The notes: a model not told the origin generated them from the letters alone. DNA of 64,000 nucleotides from Amborella trichopoda (GCF_000471905.2 NW_006496103.1:412450-476449); one strand, 5' to 3'; positions 12,764 through 24,657 are shown, counted from the first letter of the stretch. Numbers and translations are program-made.

Positions 12764-13665
12764 GTTGCTCTAGAAATTCATCTAGGCCCTCTGATTACGA
12801 TGGTAAGGTCTTCCCCTAATATGCCTCCTTGGAAATTGTCGGGGCTTCTTCCCAAAGTTTTCCGATGAAACAGGCTTCATCTTTCCTTCCCTCCTTGTTC
12901 TATGGTCCTCGCAGTCGCTCTCAATCTTTAGGGCGAGGTCTACCAATGGGGCGTAGACCTTCAGGTTGGCCAACATTACTCTCCCTTTGATATCGAGCGG
13001 AAACTCTCAAATTTGGCCACCTTTCGTGCCTCAGTATTAATAATGTGAGGCGCATACTTAGACAGTTCCACAAATTTAGCACAATATTGTTCAACTGTCA
13101 TACTCCCTTGCTAGAGTTCAATAAACTCTATTTCTTTCCTCTCCCTGACAGAGTCTAGGAAGTATTTCTCGTCAAACACCGTCAGGAAGTTTTCCCATGT
13201 GGCCTCTGTTTCTGACTCCCTCCAAAATTGCTTAACCGAGTCCCACCAATGTTACGCCCCTCCTTCCGACATGAAGGCTCCTAACTTGACTTTTTGCACA
13301 TCTGAGTAGTGAAACACTTCCAAGATCTTCTCTATTTCCCTCTTTCACCTCTCAGATTTCTCCACCCCTCTACCCCTAAGAAGGTTGGGGCTGTCAGTCT
13401 TCTGAATCTTTCTATCAGGCAACTATCATTTTGCTCTGGGGTAGGCATAGACTGGACTGGCATCAACTCCTTCATCATTTGGGTAATTACCACCAAAGTC
13501 CTATAAAACTCACCGAGCATCTCAGTGCTCTCATTGCTGAAACTCGCATTGTTGGCACGAGCCCTTGGCGTCTTGAACTTAGCACAGGAGCACCCAGTCA
13601 CTAATCTATCCTAAAACTATTTTAAGGACTCTACTACAATCCCCCGAGGCCAAGGATTCTATCTT
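12764..13665 (-). pseudogene. gag region of D
   Basis: Read leftward from the PBS: a stretch with RFRRLTAPTFLGVEGW near 13380, which resembles the PPxFxG...W start of chromovirus gag core, then basic sequence near 12780-12976 (RREGKMKPVSSENFGKKPRQ) leading to the zinc knuckle. Structural capsid protein of the family. Broken fossil. Confidence 0.7.
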
Positions 13666-13667
13666 GG

Positions 13668-13683
13668 CTGCTCTGATACCAAA
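13668..13683 (-). other. Primer-binding site of D (initiator Met tRNA type)
   Basis: On the - strand TGGTATCAGAGCAG follows two or three bases after the 5' LTR end. This is the common initiator-Met PBS of plant chromoviruses and Copia elements. Confidence 0.88.
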
Positions 13684-13685
13684 AC

Positions 13686-16400
13686 TGTCTCGACCCCACC
13701 CCCGATCCCTTTACCGTACGTGACGGAGGATGACCGGGTGCGGGTTTGCGATCTTGATGTAGTGTATTTGACTAAGGTCGAAGTGGACTCAACACCTTTA
13801 TCTCTGCAATCAAAGAAAACCATGAAATGAACTAAAATAGTAATTCTAAGTACATATGAATATTTAAAAGAATACAAACATCATTAAATAGGCATTACAT
13901 AAAATTCTTTCCAAAAATATTACACTTGAGTCTGAGGCATTAGGTCCCATAGATACATTTTCCAAAAAAAAAAAATTCAGGGGCAAACCGCCCAACTACA
14001 TACAAGATCTAAGTCTTTCCTCAAGGACTTCAACTCCAAACTGCAAAACACGAGCTTCTTGCCCTACAAGAGGGGATATACAGTGGGATGAGCTATTAAG
14101 CCCAGTAAGTAGATCTAAGTACTATGCATAATTATCGAGTCTATTCATGCATCATAAACAATTCTTCCAACTATACGAAGTCATAATATAGTAGTTAGGT
14201 AAATCAAAAATTAGATCATTGCATCAATTACAGGCATCCCATTCATATGTCAGTTATCATCCAGTCATTTAAATCATCAGCATTCCCATTCACTATTCAA
14301 TCATTACCCACTCACTCATTAGTTCACGTACTCCCGAAGTAGAGGCCCTATCCATCAGGCTAAGCCAATCCATTGCTTAGGACCTCTACCATATCTTAGG
14401 AGGGAGGGCAATGACAAGTGGGTAAATCCACTTTGTAATGCCCTCATACTCACGTACATGATCCCCAACGAGCATTGGCGTTTTCGATAGGCACTTACCT
14501 TGTAAGGCATCACTCACTAGCCTCATCATATAAATTTTGGGGGGGGTGCGACCCTCCCATTCCATTTTCATCTAACCTCATCCTATCATTCAATAAGTTG
14601 GGGAACAATGACGGCTTCAATTTTCTTAGTGTAACAGTATCCATTACTAATGGGTGCCCCATCGCGTAGCGGCTAGTATCAGAAGAATAGTATCTACTAC
14701 CGATGGGTGTCCTTTCACATAGCGGCCAGTATCACAATACTATAATAGAACAATACCCACTAGCAATGGGTGCCCCATTGCGTAGTGGTCATTATCACGA
14801 CATCATAACATGCTCAAGCATTAAACTCATTCATGCTAACTTAGTACCTCATGACAGTTAATTCAAATTTTCATCAAGCATAGTTTGAGTCTTACTCGGA
14901 ACAATCCAGCACTGACATAGTATTATGACACCTAGCATAGAATACCCATGGTATGAGAGCAATCATTATCGCATTGCTCCTAGCAAACAACATTAGTATT
15001 ACGACACTCATCATGTAGCATTTGTCATGGAATTATCATAGTAGCATGGCATTATCAATTTTCACATAACGCATAGGTGCTTGGCACTGTTCACATAACA
15101 CTATGGCATTTAGTATTCATCATGTGGAAGCTATCACTCTAGTCACGAACGTCGCTCAGCTAGCAGTGTCATGCCCAGCGCTACATGCACGGCCTTACAT
15201 GCTCGGCGTTACACAAACAGCGCTATGTGCCCAGTGTTAAACGCATGGCGCTATGTGCACGTTACCACGCGCACGGCACTAAGCGCACGACACTACGCGT
15301 GCGGCGTTGCAAGCACGGCCCAAAGTGAGTAATACTATTAGAAGTTCCTGCAACTAGGAACAGTGGCATACGCTCACATTTTGGTGCCCATCTCATAACT
15401 CATACAGAATTTTATCAAGGTGTAAAAGGAAAACTTGAAATAGACAAGCATATCTTTCATTTGAAACCTGTTTGGCTCCATTTGGACACCACTTGACCAC
15501 TGGAAACTCTATGCAAGTACAGTCACAGTTATAGAAATTCTCAATCTCAAGTTTAACATGATTTAAAGAACACTTGGACATTTCACCAAGATAACTCTTA
15601 ATGCAAAACCTTGTTGATATTAAACTAGTCTCAATGTGAACTATTTCACAAATCTTCATGATTACAATTATCATGTACATTGCTCAATCAATCATGGTAT
15701 TTAAAGGCATAAATCTGAAATTTAAATCTCATTTCAACCCATTCAAGCTCATAGTTTTTATCTTATCATTTTACCCGCTTTCAATAAGAAAAAAAAAATG
15801 GTTTCTATAAAAGTTATTGATGCATAATATTAAACCCACTTAACCGGTGTTCACAGTGTCTTCAAATCTCCCATTCGCAGGCCATCTCAAGCTCTAAGCA
15901 ATGGCTTCTCCAAGGCAGTAGTTAACTCTCACTGGTTCTAGAGAGAGAAAGTGCATGGAAAAAAGTTAAGGGAACGGTGTTAAAAGGGGAGGGGAGAGGG
16001 CTTAAGGACCCAGGGTAGGTGAAGGTCACTATAGCTGATGTGTACGGCTCTGACAGGTGCAGCGCTAACACATACGGCACTGACAAGTGCAGCACTAGCA
16101 GCGGTCACATATTCCCTCTTCACTTACGGTGTTAACTCTTCTCTCCCTTCATGGGTGGTGATAACCAAGTTCATGAGCGGCGATGCTCCAGTTCATGCAC
16201 GGTGTTACCTTTTTACATGCACGGCGTTGCCCTTCCTCCCCTCTCTCCACTCACGGGGTGCTAGACCTCTCCTACACACATGGCGCTAGGCCTCTCTTAC
16301 ATACACGGCGCTAAGCCTCACTTACACACATGGCTCTAAGCCTCTCCTACACATTATTGTCGTGCGTGTCTAGCGACTGGGTAAATTTTTTGTCCTTACA
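13686..16400 (-). repeat. 5' LTR of D (right copy)
   Basis: Length 2715 bp. It starts TGTCTCGACCCC (on +) and ends CCTTACA, and matches 6388-9169 along its whole length with roughly 15% differences where I compared. Its right edge meets element A coding sequence at 16401. Confidence 0.85.
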
Positions 16401-16405
16401 TACAT
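16401..16405. other. Right target-site copy of element D (tacat)
   Basis: Five bases after the LTR. They differ from the left copy (tacac) at one position. Element A sequence follows directly. Confidence 0.7.
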
Positions 16406-17395
16406 GGTCTATGCTAACAAAAGACCATTCCCCATTGCTGAGACTCATTACGCCGATGCAAAGTGCTACTTTTTGGACCCTATACCTTCCCGAGTACCGG
16501 GGACTGACAACCAAGTGCCGGCGTAGAAGGTGGAAGCATCCCCTCATGAGGACGTCAAGGATGTAGGACGAGTACTCTTGGGGATATTCAAGGAGGAATA
16601 GAAAAATGACAAACTCCTCCCTCTGACTTCGATTGAACCTAACACTCCCCATCCTGTCTCAAAGATGTCACCCACCAGTTGTGAAGTGGAGGCTTCTCCT
16701 TCTACTTCTTCACCTCCGAAACCACCCCTGACGGCGGCTAAGTCGGTGACCTCCACCGAACATGAAAAAGTCATGGGGGTTGACACCTTGATGCCAAGAG
16801 TCACCTACACGGTAGACCATCAGAAGGTCCTGCACTTTCCTATTCCACTCCTCGAAGCAGCAGTTTCTCGGCAATCAGACAGCCAAATCCGCCGTAATCC
16901 AGACTCCCTGAGCATGAAGGAAAGCTCTTACCCGATTCAAGGGCTAGCCCATGTATGTGACTCTCTAAAGGTGTTGCACATCCTTGACTCTTTAGTAGTG
17001 GAGAAGCCAGAAGAGGAATCATCTCCTCGTTGTCAAGATCAAGCTACCCTTGCTAAGCTTAAAAAGGAAGTTCAAATCCTTCAAAGCCAATTGGAGGCCA
17101 TCCATAAGGAGAAGGATAAAATACAAGAGGCCCCTCTAGTAGGGTTCGTCGAAGAGACCAAGGGCATGGGTGCAGGGCATCAAAATTGTCCCATCATCCG
17201 GAGGTCAAGTTCTCCCCCGATTGGAGTCTCTACATCCGGCATGCTCATCACATCATGAGGACGATCAAGTATGACCCTTTAATAAAAAAGGAGGTAATTT
17301 CTCCCTTCGAGGTAATTGAGAGCGCAGCTGCTCGGCATGAGTCGACGAAAGGAATTGGGTACTCTACCTCCTCTCATATCTCCCCGTAAAAAGAT
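16401..17395 (+). pseudogene. Protease tail and coiled-coil-like region of A
   Basis: Directly after D comes VYANKRPFPIAETHYADAKC, which matches VYDDKRPFPVAETHYTDAKC in B at about 27625-27685. Then come PRVTYTVDHQKVLHFPIPLL (B: PRVTHTSDQQKVLHVPIVLL) and a charged helical stretch near 17040-17130 (LAKLKKEVQILQSQLEAI), predicted by heptad pattern to be a coiled coil. A FEVIESAAARHES motif near 17310-17350 closes the shared part. Function unknown. It takes the place after protease where an autonomous element would have RT. Conservation between A and B shows it belongs to the element group. Confidence 0.65.
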
Positions 17396-17830
17396 GGACA
17401 CAACGAAAACCCAAAAGGGTGTTGTCGGTAAAATTGTCAGAATAAAGAAATGATGGAGCTTGATAGTGGTACTAGCTATTGTGAGCAAAAATTGTCAAGA
17501 AATAAAAGGACGGACATGGTGGAAACCCGAGAGGACATCATGGGCAAAAATGTCAAAGAAAAGAATAATGATGGGGCATGATAACATCATCAGTTATTAT
17601 GAGTAAAAAATCATCAAGATAAAAAATGGGTACAATGATAACCCAAAAGGGCATTGTGAGTAAAAATAAAAATGAAAATGGTGGATGCGATGGAAAAGCC
17701 GCAGGCAAAATTGCCACCCAAAAGTTCAGGGGTCTCGTGAAAACCATAAATGGCGCATACCTTAAGGACTTAAATGGAAACCCAAAAGGGGCGTTTAAGT
17801 CAGAAGTCGCACAATTGGGTAGATGTACCT
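17396..17830 (+). repeat. Irregular tandem repeats, motif CCCAAAAGGGC / GAGTAAAAAT
   Basis: About six imperfect units of 60-80 bp, each with a GRYATGRTGRAAACCC-like part, a CAAAAGGGC-like part and a TGAGYAAAAAT-like part. The same motifs occur at 36590-36990 (+) and inverted at 22340-22640, always in the 3' part of A/B elements. It is a noncoding array of the element group. Confidence 0.6.
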
Positions 17831-18732
17831 ACAAGGAGGGCCCTTAATGGCTTGTAATCCTTTAAAAGAAGGAGACAAGGACAAGCACGAGGCATAAGCA
17901 AAAGAGAAAGAAACTGATGTTTCATTTCTATAATCAAAATTTGTGTACAAGCATCTATATACAATAAAAAAGGAAAGCTATGTCAGTCTTCGATCTGTTG
18001 CTGACCTCATGGCAAAAGAAGAGCAAGGAGGAGGTGGGTCTGATTCAAGGATTTGACTGCCCAAAGCTATACCTCCTCCTCGAGAGACGACCTCCTTTAA
18101 GAGGCTTTTTCACCTTCATGAAAAAGGTCTCTTGCTCTTCCTTGAACTCCTTCAAGGAAGGCAAATGGGAGGTCCAAGTGGAGGCCCATCGTTGCAATCC
18201 AGGCCGAGCCATCCACTGATCATTACAATCCGGGCCGAATCATCTTCCCCATCCCGATCGCCTTGACAAAACCCTAGAGCCTCATGCTTTATAGACCACC
18301 ACAGAACGGTCGCTAAAGCCTGCCATCAATGGCCAACGCTCTATGCATCCATAAGGATAGCCACCATTCTGGCAACCTTCTTAATGCCTTGCCTACCAAG
18401 CAGTCTCGCCCCCAGACTACTGAACGTTCTTCCTTAAGCTGCCAGACACGCCTCTCTGCCAAGCTGCCAATCTGATGTGTCTCCTCACACGTGTATCGCA
18501 CACTCCACGAGAATGCATGCAACACCACATACAAGAAGATCCCTCGACTGACCGTACGCTGCCATATGACTCCTGGCCTCCCCGAGACGTATGACCTCTC
18601 CCCGACAGCCCTTCATCTCCCGACGTGTGTCCCTGCCTACGTGTATGTATTGCAACCCTTCATCTGCCCTTTGACCCTTCAGCTCACCAGTGACCCCCCG
18701 ACTTCTAGCACTGAAAAACCTTTACCTCTGAC
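17831..18732 (+). other. Unrecognised 0.9 kb between array and element B
   Basis: Probably 3' sequence of element A, cut at 18733 by B. It contains purine-rich (17870-17910) and cytosine-rich (18550-18720) parts and short open stretches with no family resemblance. I could not align it to any part of B by eye. Confidence 0.4.
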
Positions 18733-21355
18733 TGGTTAGCTGCATCGATCTCGTCCTCCGGATCTAGATGATCCGACGGCATGTGTCTCGAGTTTTTGGT
18801 GAACTCAAGATTTTAGATCGCTCTCTTGGAACCTTGTTCAAGGGCAAGGGCAGGTATACCAACCAATGAGAGAGGAATTTTAGGTGGGTTCGGGACTTAC
18901 TTGGGCAGGCATGCATGGGTGCCTTCTTAGATCATGAAGAAACCCCCAGCTGCTTGAGCTAGTTCGGAATCGCCTCCCTTGACCTATAATCCTCTTATTT
19001 TTTCTACATAGTACTTTTATGGTTAATTTGTAAGACAAGTGGGTCAAAGGGACCCACCTTTGTCTTAGGGCAATGCACGTTCACATGAGAAGGAGATGAA
19101 GTGCATGGTTCGGTGAACGATAGAAATGAGAAGAGAACTTGACGTGGCGGTGAGACTAGCATGACAACCAAAAATTATCGACTTGGAGTGGTAGTAAGAT
19201 GGGCATGGTTCTCAGGACCAGTACGGTAGCAATACTACTCTAAACCGTGGTCAACGCATCGGTGATAGGCTATTTCTACCCTCAGTCAAGTGAGAGGAGA
19301 AAGAGGTGAAGAGGAAAGAACCAGATGGCAAAGAGAAGGGAAAGTTCGAACGTCAATACGCATCACGATGGGCAATGCAAGGAGACGGCACATCCCTTGT
19401 GGACAGTGTCAGCTCCTGACGAGGCACACGGTGATAGGCATGGGACACAGGAGAACGACGATGGGTGTCTATCGCGCAAAGGAAGCTAACGAACGGTGAT
19501 GGGTGTCACCAGAGCCTCTAGTGGGCGGTGATAGGTATCACTGTCTCTGTTAGATGCACAATCGAGGGAGACCCTTCCAGGCGGCAACAAGCTTCGCCAT
19601 CTAGGTTCTTCACCGATATGTCACAGTTACGTCTGTTGGCAGCGATAGGCAGCGCCATCTACAAACTTCACTGGAAGAAAGAGACAGACGAATGCAAGGG
19701 GAGGGAGATTCATGTATGGCACTGTCATTGCCACAACCTGTGGGATCAAGGGAGAGGCATGCACAACAAGGGCAGTGTCGTGCATGACCTCTGCAAGGAA
19801 CTCAGACGAAGAAGGGGGAGAAGAGAGGGGCAAAGAGAGAGAGAGAAGAAGAAGAGAAAAATAAGAGAGGGGAGAAGAGAGAGAGAGAGAAGAAGAGAAA
19901 AAGAAGAGAGAGAAGGTTTACCTCAACCCTAGGGGTACCGATAAAAATTTTTCTCTCACCTCACTCTCTCTCTCAAACATGACACCACAATGGTAAGAAA
20001 GAGAAACTTTATTAAGTGAAAACTCTCTTTTGTGTGTGTGCACCTCTACCACTTCTTTTTTTGTTCGTACAATGATGGTACATATATATATCAAGTATGC
20101 CCCAAACATGGGTGGACGATAAAAAGTAAACCTAATTGCTGAAAATTAAGATTAAATTGAATTAAAATAAATTAAAAAATAGGGTGCAAAATGATAGATT
20201 TGCCCCTTCCTAACAAGGTAAAATTCCAGAACAGTCATGTGTTGTCTTAAGAATTGCGTGATCTTGCATGACTGATCCGAGGTTGTTCTGGTGCTTAGTT
20301 TATTGTAAGATGATTATTTTCTTGTAGGGCTTGGTATGGCAATCGATTTGATACCAACTTCAAGCCATGGATCATGTTTTTGGTGCACGATCATGTGACA
20401 TTAATGTTTAGTAGATATTGAAACTTTGGATCGATAGTGTGTTCATTCCTTGATGTTTTTCTATGTTTTCTTTGCTGAATCACACTGAGCATGCCACTAC
20501 GATCACGGGGTACCAAATGCAGCTTGATTACGAAGATTTTGAGTTTGGAATTTTGGCTGGAATCAAGGACTCTGGCGACAAAATTTGCAGTCTGTTTGTC
20601 AGCTTTCTATGCAGAATCTGACCGTTAATCATTACGGGGTTCAGGTTAGAGATGGCCCGAGACCTTATGCTCGCAATGGAATTGGTCACGCGTCGATCGG
20701 GCTCGCGAGTGGCATGTTTTGGCCACTTGAGAGAGGCATGACGCTGCTGAATTTCCTGCACTTTTCTTCACGGATCAACAACTTCTCTCTAGCTTTTCTT
20801 CACCCTTGGGATCATCACAGGGCGTACCACATATCAAATCGCTCGTCTTGACTAGACAAACATGCTCACCCAATTTGAGTACGGTCTAACTTAGGACAAG
20901 TGAGATATGAGCGTAAAAATTCATTGGGATTGTCCCTTTGATGGTGTAGTGTTGTTGGGTGGCCGCACAGGAGTAGCATGCGGCTTATCCTGTTTATCTC
21001 TTTCACCTATAACTTATTCCTAGAATGTCCATTTGAGCTGATACTTGACCCTTGACATTTTCAACTGTTTTGGATCTAATGGAGGTCATCCCACAACAAT
21101 TTGTGACTTTGAAAATGTAGCTCTAGTAATAGGGGTCTGTTTCAGGGTGCTAGAGGTCGATTCTGCTAAAACAGTTTCTCAGTCTGCACTACTTTAGACA
21201 TGTCGAAATGTGACGAAACTTGGCACAAAATTTTTGAGAGACCTCATGAAGATCTTAACCAGTTATGAGGCGGTTCTGAGACTGTTCAAATTTCCACTAC
21301 TTGCTAAGCCTTTATTGAGCGGGGACCCCATGTTGATGAAAAATGCTTTTCAACA
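18733..21355 (-). repeat. 3' LTR of B (left copy)
   Basis: Length 2623 bp. It begins TGGTTAG (on +) and ends TTTTCAACA. It aligns end to end with 32560-35171, including a GA-rich stretch at 19800-19915 and the segment near 20100-20220 that also resembles the A LTR near 39000-39110. Sequence left of 18733 does not match the sequence left of 32560, which fixes the boundary. Confidence 0.85.
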
Positions 21356-21360
21356 ACATG

Positions 21361-21370
21361 CCCCCCCAAA
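21361..21370 (-). other. Polypurine tract of B
   Basis: On the - strand TTTGGGGGGG lies just before the LTR start TGTTGAAAAGC. The sequence before it (AACATTT) resembles that before the A 3' LTR (AACATCC). Confidence 0.7.
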
Positions 21371-21818
21371 TGTTGTGCTTTGAGAGAATCGAGAAGTGCA
21401 ATCATTTGGGATGTTTGAGGGATCCTTGTAGAGTTCACACCCTAAAGAGACTATCCGTGGTTCTGGAGGATAAGGTCGTTGTCAAGACCTCCTCATAGAG
21501 AACCACGCCTTTTTTTAAAAGCCAAATGCTACGAATCTTCACTCGACATTGTTTAATGCTACACCAAGTTTTCTTTTGATGCTCAAGGTATCTCCAGTAG
21601 GTTCTGTCTAGCGGGGTCCAGCGGGGGCTTTTGACCCAACTCGAAAGTCTGGTCCCATGTAGGTTGCGGGTTTGACGAAGACTACCCTGAAGCTTGTGGT
21701 AGGTTAGACCCTTGCTTCATCAGCTTCTTGCCTTCGCGATGGCTCTTAACATTTTTGGAGGAATCTTTTGGTCATCGTCCTCACCCTCAAGGACTCTTGC
21801 TGTTGTTGTTGAACTAAA

Positions 21819-22216
21819 GAGATCTTATGCGGCTCTCACTCCCTGAAGAGCTATGAAATCAAGGAGATCTTTTGTGCTCTCACTCCCTGATGATCTATGA
21901 AACAGGGGAGATTTTATGCGGCTCTCACTCGCTGATGAATCATGAAACTGAGGATATCTTATGGGGCCCTCACTCCTTGATGAGCCATGGAAACTTAGGA
22001 GATCTTGTGGGGCTCTCACTCCCTGATGAGCCATGACATCAAGGAGATCTTATGGGACTCTCAGCCCCTGATGAGCCATGGAAATTGGGGAGATCTTGTG
22101 AGGCTCTCACTCCCTGATGAGCCATGAAATCGAGGAGATCTTCTGTGGCTCTCACTCATTGATGAGTCGTGAAACCGATGGAGATCTTGTGGGGCTCTCA
22201 CTCCTTGACGAGCCAT
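21819..22216 (-). repeat. Nine-copy 45-bp tandem array in B
   Basis: Each unit starts GAGATCTT, has GGGGCTCTCACTCCCTGATG and ends AGCCATGAAATCAAG or a close variant. Nine copies of 44-46 bp are seen. Since 45 is a multiple of three, one - strand frame stays open for several units and reads 15-residue Ser-rich repeats (21825-22034). This is probably a by-product, not a gene. Confidence 0.85.
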
Positions 22217-22339
22217 CTGGCCTGCGACTAGATGATGGCTTCTGAGGATTTTAGGCAGACCTCAGTAGCATTGTGACCGTTTGGAAATTGAATGTCAACT
22301 GAGGTAGTAGATGTGCGTCAGCTTGTCTTGTCGGTCCAA
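22217..22339 (-). other. Short spacer between B arrays
   Basis: About 120 bp with no repeat or coding signal that I recognise. Confidence 0.4.
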
Positions 22340-22640
22340 GCGCCCTTTCATGGGTTTTCACTTGAACAAGAGAAGTGGTGTCGTGAAGATTCTGTTATTT
22401 CTAGGCTCTTTTATCCATGACCTGTGGTCATGTCCGTCCTTTTTATCCTTTTTTACTCACGGTGCCCTTCTGGGGTTTTTACCGTGCCTGGATTTTGCTT
22501 TCCACATAAATCTCTTACCGTGCCTGGATTTTTCTTTCCACAAAAATCTCTTACTCATGGTTTTATAACCATGCCCGTCCGTCATTTTTACTCATGACGC
22601 TCCCTTGTCCAGGTGTAAACCATGCTCCTTTTTTTTCAGA
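22340..22640 (-). repeat. Inverted copy of the GAGTAAAAAT / GGCATGGT repeats in B
   Basis: On + it reads ACTCACGGTGCCCTTCTGGGG, ACCGTGCCTGGATTTT (twice) and TTTTTACTCATGA. These are the reverse complement of the motif arrays in A at 17396-17830 and 36590-36990, as expected since B is on the other strand. Confidence 0.6.
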
Positions 22641-23165
22641 AGGCATGCTTAGGGTCATGCCTTCGAGACTTGTGCGAACCCTTTTAACATCGTGCGGTCA
22701 GAACGCATACTATAGTTTAGGTTCATATAGATGGACCGTAGCAGTAAGGGATGGCAGTCTGTAGAGGCCACAGAGTGAATCTGGTGATGACTTTGACTCA
22801 CTTGAGAGGATGGCATGTAGTTGCCTGTGGAGAGTTGATTGGATGGTAGGTGAAAGGTGGTGACCCACTAGCTGACGGTGAATATAGGTGCCAAGATGGC
22901 TTGCCGTTTGGTAAGCATGGGTAAGACTCGCTGGGGGATGATGAAAGATGGTGAAGGTAGCCCACACACATGAATGGGCTGGCTAGGGAAGACGTGCATG
23001 GAGATGCATGTAATGGGCATGTGCACCTAAGTAGGCTCACTGCGGAACAGAAGAGGGTACGCACAACTTTTGGGTGGTTAGAGAAAGCGTGCATGAAGAT
23101 GCACATGAAAGGGTTGTGCGGTTAATCGGGGGAATGATATAAGGTCGCGCCTCCTAGACCTGAGC
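22641..23165 (-). other. Spacer with two diverged copies of a unit of about 100 bp
   Basis: Stretches near 22980-23010 and 23075-23110 repeat the phrases GGTTAGAGAAAGCGTGCATG and GATGCA. A single unit of the next array (GTGCGGTCAGAACGCATACT) appears at 22690 and again at 23175. No coding family seen. Confidence 0.45.
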
Positions 23166-23169
23166 AAAG

Positions 23170-24088
23170 CACTTTAAGGTCATGCGGTCAGAACACGTAC
23201 TATGGTTTAAGGTCATATAGCTTGGACAGTGGTTATGCAGTTTTAAGTCATGCAACCAAGACCGTGCAGTTTATGGTCGTGCAATGATACCTCCATTATA
23301 GTTTAAGGTCATATAGTTCGGACGATGGCTATACAGTTTAGGGACCGTGGCTATGCAGTTTAAGGTCATGCAATGCGAAGCATGGCTATGCACTTTAAGG
23401 TCATACAATGCGGACCATGGCTGTACAATTTAAGGTCATGCAATGCGGACCATGGCTGTGTAGTTTAAGGTCATGTAATGCGAACCATGGTTGTGCCTTT
23501 TAAGTTCATGCAATGCAGACTACAGCTGTGGCTTCGCAGTTTAAAGTCATGCAATGCGGACCATAGCTGTGCAGTTTAAGGTCATGTAATGCGGACTATG
23601 GTTGTGCAGTTTAAGGTCATACAATATGGACCATGGCTGTGTAGTTTAAGGTCATGCAATGCGGACCATGGTTGTGCAGTTTAAGGTCATGCAATGCAGA
23701 CCACGACAGTGCAGTTTAAAGTCATGCAATGTGGACCATGGCTGTGCAGTTTAAGGTCATGCAATGAGGACCATGGCTGTGCAGTTTATGGTCATGCAAT
23801 GCGGACCATGGCTATGCAGTTTAAGGTCATGCCATGTGGACCATGGTTGTGCAGTTTAAGGTCATGCAATGCGGACCATGGCTGTGCAGTTTAAGGTCAT
23901 GAAATATGGACTATAGTTGTGCAGTTTAAGGTCATGCAATGCAGACCGTGGCTGTTCAGTTTAAGGTCATGCAATGCGAACCATAGCTTGCAATTTAAGT
24001 CATGCAATGCGAACCATGGTTGTGCAGTTTGAGGTCATGCACTGCGGACCATGGCTGTGCAGTTTAAGGTCTTGAAATGTGGACCATT
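23170..24088 (-). repeat. Array of a 35-bp unit, about 26 copies, in B
   Basis: The unit on + reads CAGTTTAAGGTCATGCAATG followed by CGGACCATGGCTGTG. Copies are 35 bp in the central part and more diverged at the left edge. Each has the palindrome CCATGG. Inverted degenerate copies lie in element A at 36240-36585, so the array belongs to the element group and expanded in B. There are no unique spacers between units, so it is not CRISPR-like. Confidence 0.9.
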
Positions 24089-24334
24089 AAGTGGTGAAGG
24101 CATGTGACTCCATAGGGAACAGGGATATCACCAGAGATTGGACTCCCTAAGGAGTGAGACTATGATGTAGGGAATGAACTTCCTTAAGAGGCAGAACAAT
24201 GGTTCGGATGGGAGTGCCAAGGCATGCGCGCGCACCAAGTGTGGAGTGGCACATGCATCAGTAAGCCTAGATGATGTGTTAGGTCCCTTGGTGAAGCATG
24301 CTACAATTTTTCCCGACATTTCGTGTGACGGTGA

Positions 24335-24560
24335 ACCCTGTACAAGACGCGCGGCGATAATCTCCTGACGAGATGCGCGGCGATGGCCCCTAGACAAGAC
24401 GAACAGTGATAATCTCTAGATAAGATGCATGACGATAGTCTTTGGTCGAGGCCCTCAATAAATTTCTTGATGGGGCACACGGCACTTAGCCTTCTGATGA
24501 GGCACATGACGTAAGCCTTAACGAGGTGTGCGGCGATGATGCTTCGGGTCTCGGGCTTGG
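24335..24560 (-). repeat. Degenerate repeat of about 27 bp
   Basis: Phrases such as GACGAGATGCGCGGCGATAA, AAGATGCATGACGATA and GAGGTGTGCGGCGATGAT recur every 25-35 bp. Similar GCGGCGATAGG phrases occur inside the B LTR (19430-19540, 33360-33500), suggesting a common origin. Confidence 0.5.
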
Positions 24561-24648
24561 CCCGCCCTGGCCTGGTCTTATCCCCATCAAGGGCTGGAGA
24601 CTGGAGCATCATTTTGAGTTTGTCAAGGGTTGTTCATGGTACCATAGG

Positions 24649-24657
24649 GTATAAGTA
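24649..24657 (+). promoter_or_regulatory. TATA-like box upstream of the antisense ORF region
   Basis: GTATAAGTA lies about 80 bp before the first opposite-strand ORF of B and is followed by a purine-rich stretch (GAGAGAGAGAG, 24716-24726). The place fits a promoter for an antisense transcript, but this rests on one short motif. Confidence 0.25.

Larger units (their letters stand above)
6388..16400 (-). mobile_element. Element D: Ty3/gypsy chromovirus (Tekay/Del type), inserted in A
   Basis: It is 10.0 kb, flanked by LTRs 6388-9169 and 13686-16400 that both start TGTC and end CA, with a 5-bp near-duplicate target. Read on the - strand the order is LTR, PBS of initiator-Met type, gag, zinc knuckle, protease, RT, RNase H, integrase, chromodomain, PPT, LTR. 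The chromodomain and LTRs above 2.5 kb point to the Tekay/Del lineage. By eye the LTRs differ by about 15%, so the copy is old. It looks structurally complete but coding is broken in many places. Host element A coding reads up to its left edge and starts again at its right edge. Confidence 0.88.

Noticed and set aside
19528-19932. 134-codon + frame ending in Arg/Glu-rich repeats
   Set aside because: Lies in the B LTR and ends in the GA-rich tract; no match to any known protein family by eye.
23694-23894. 66-codon + frame with repeated CAVYGHAMRTMA-like units
   Set aside because: Translation of the 35-bp tandem array; three-unit phase keeps it open by chance.
23170-24088. CRISPR-like look of regularly spaced repeats
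   Set aside because: Units touch each other with no unique spacers, and the setting is a plant retroelement. Plain tandem repeat.
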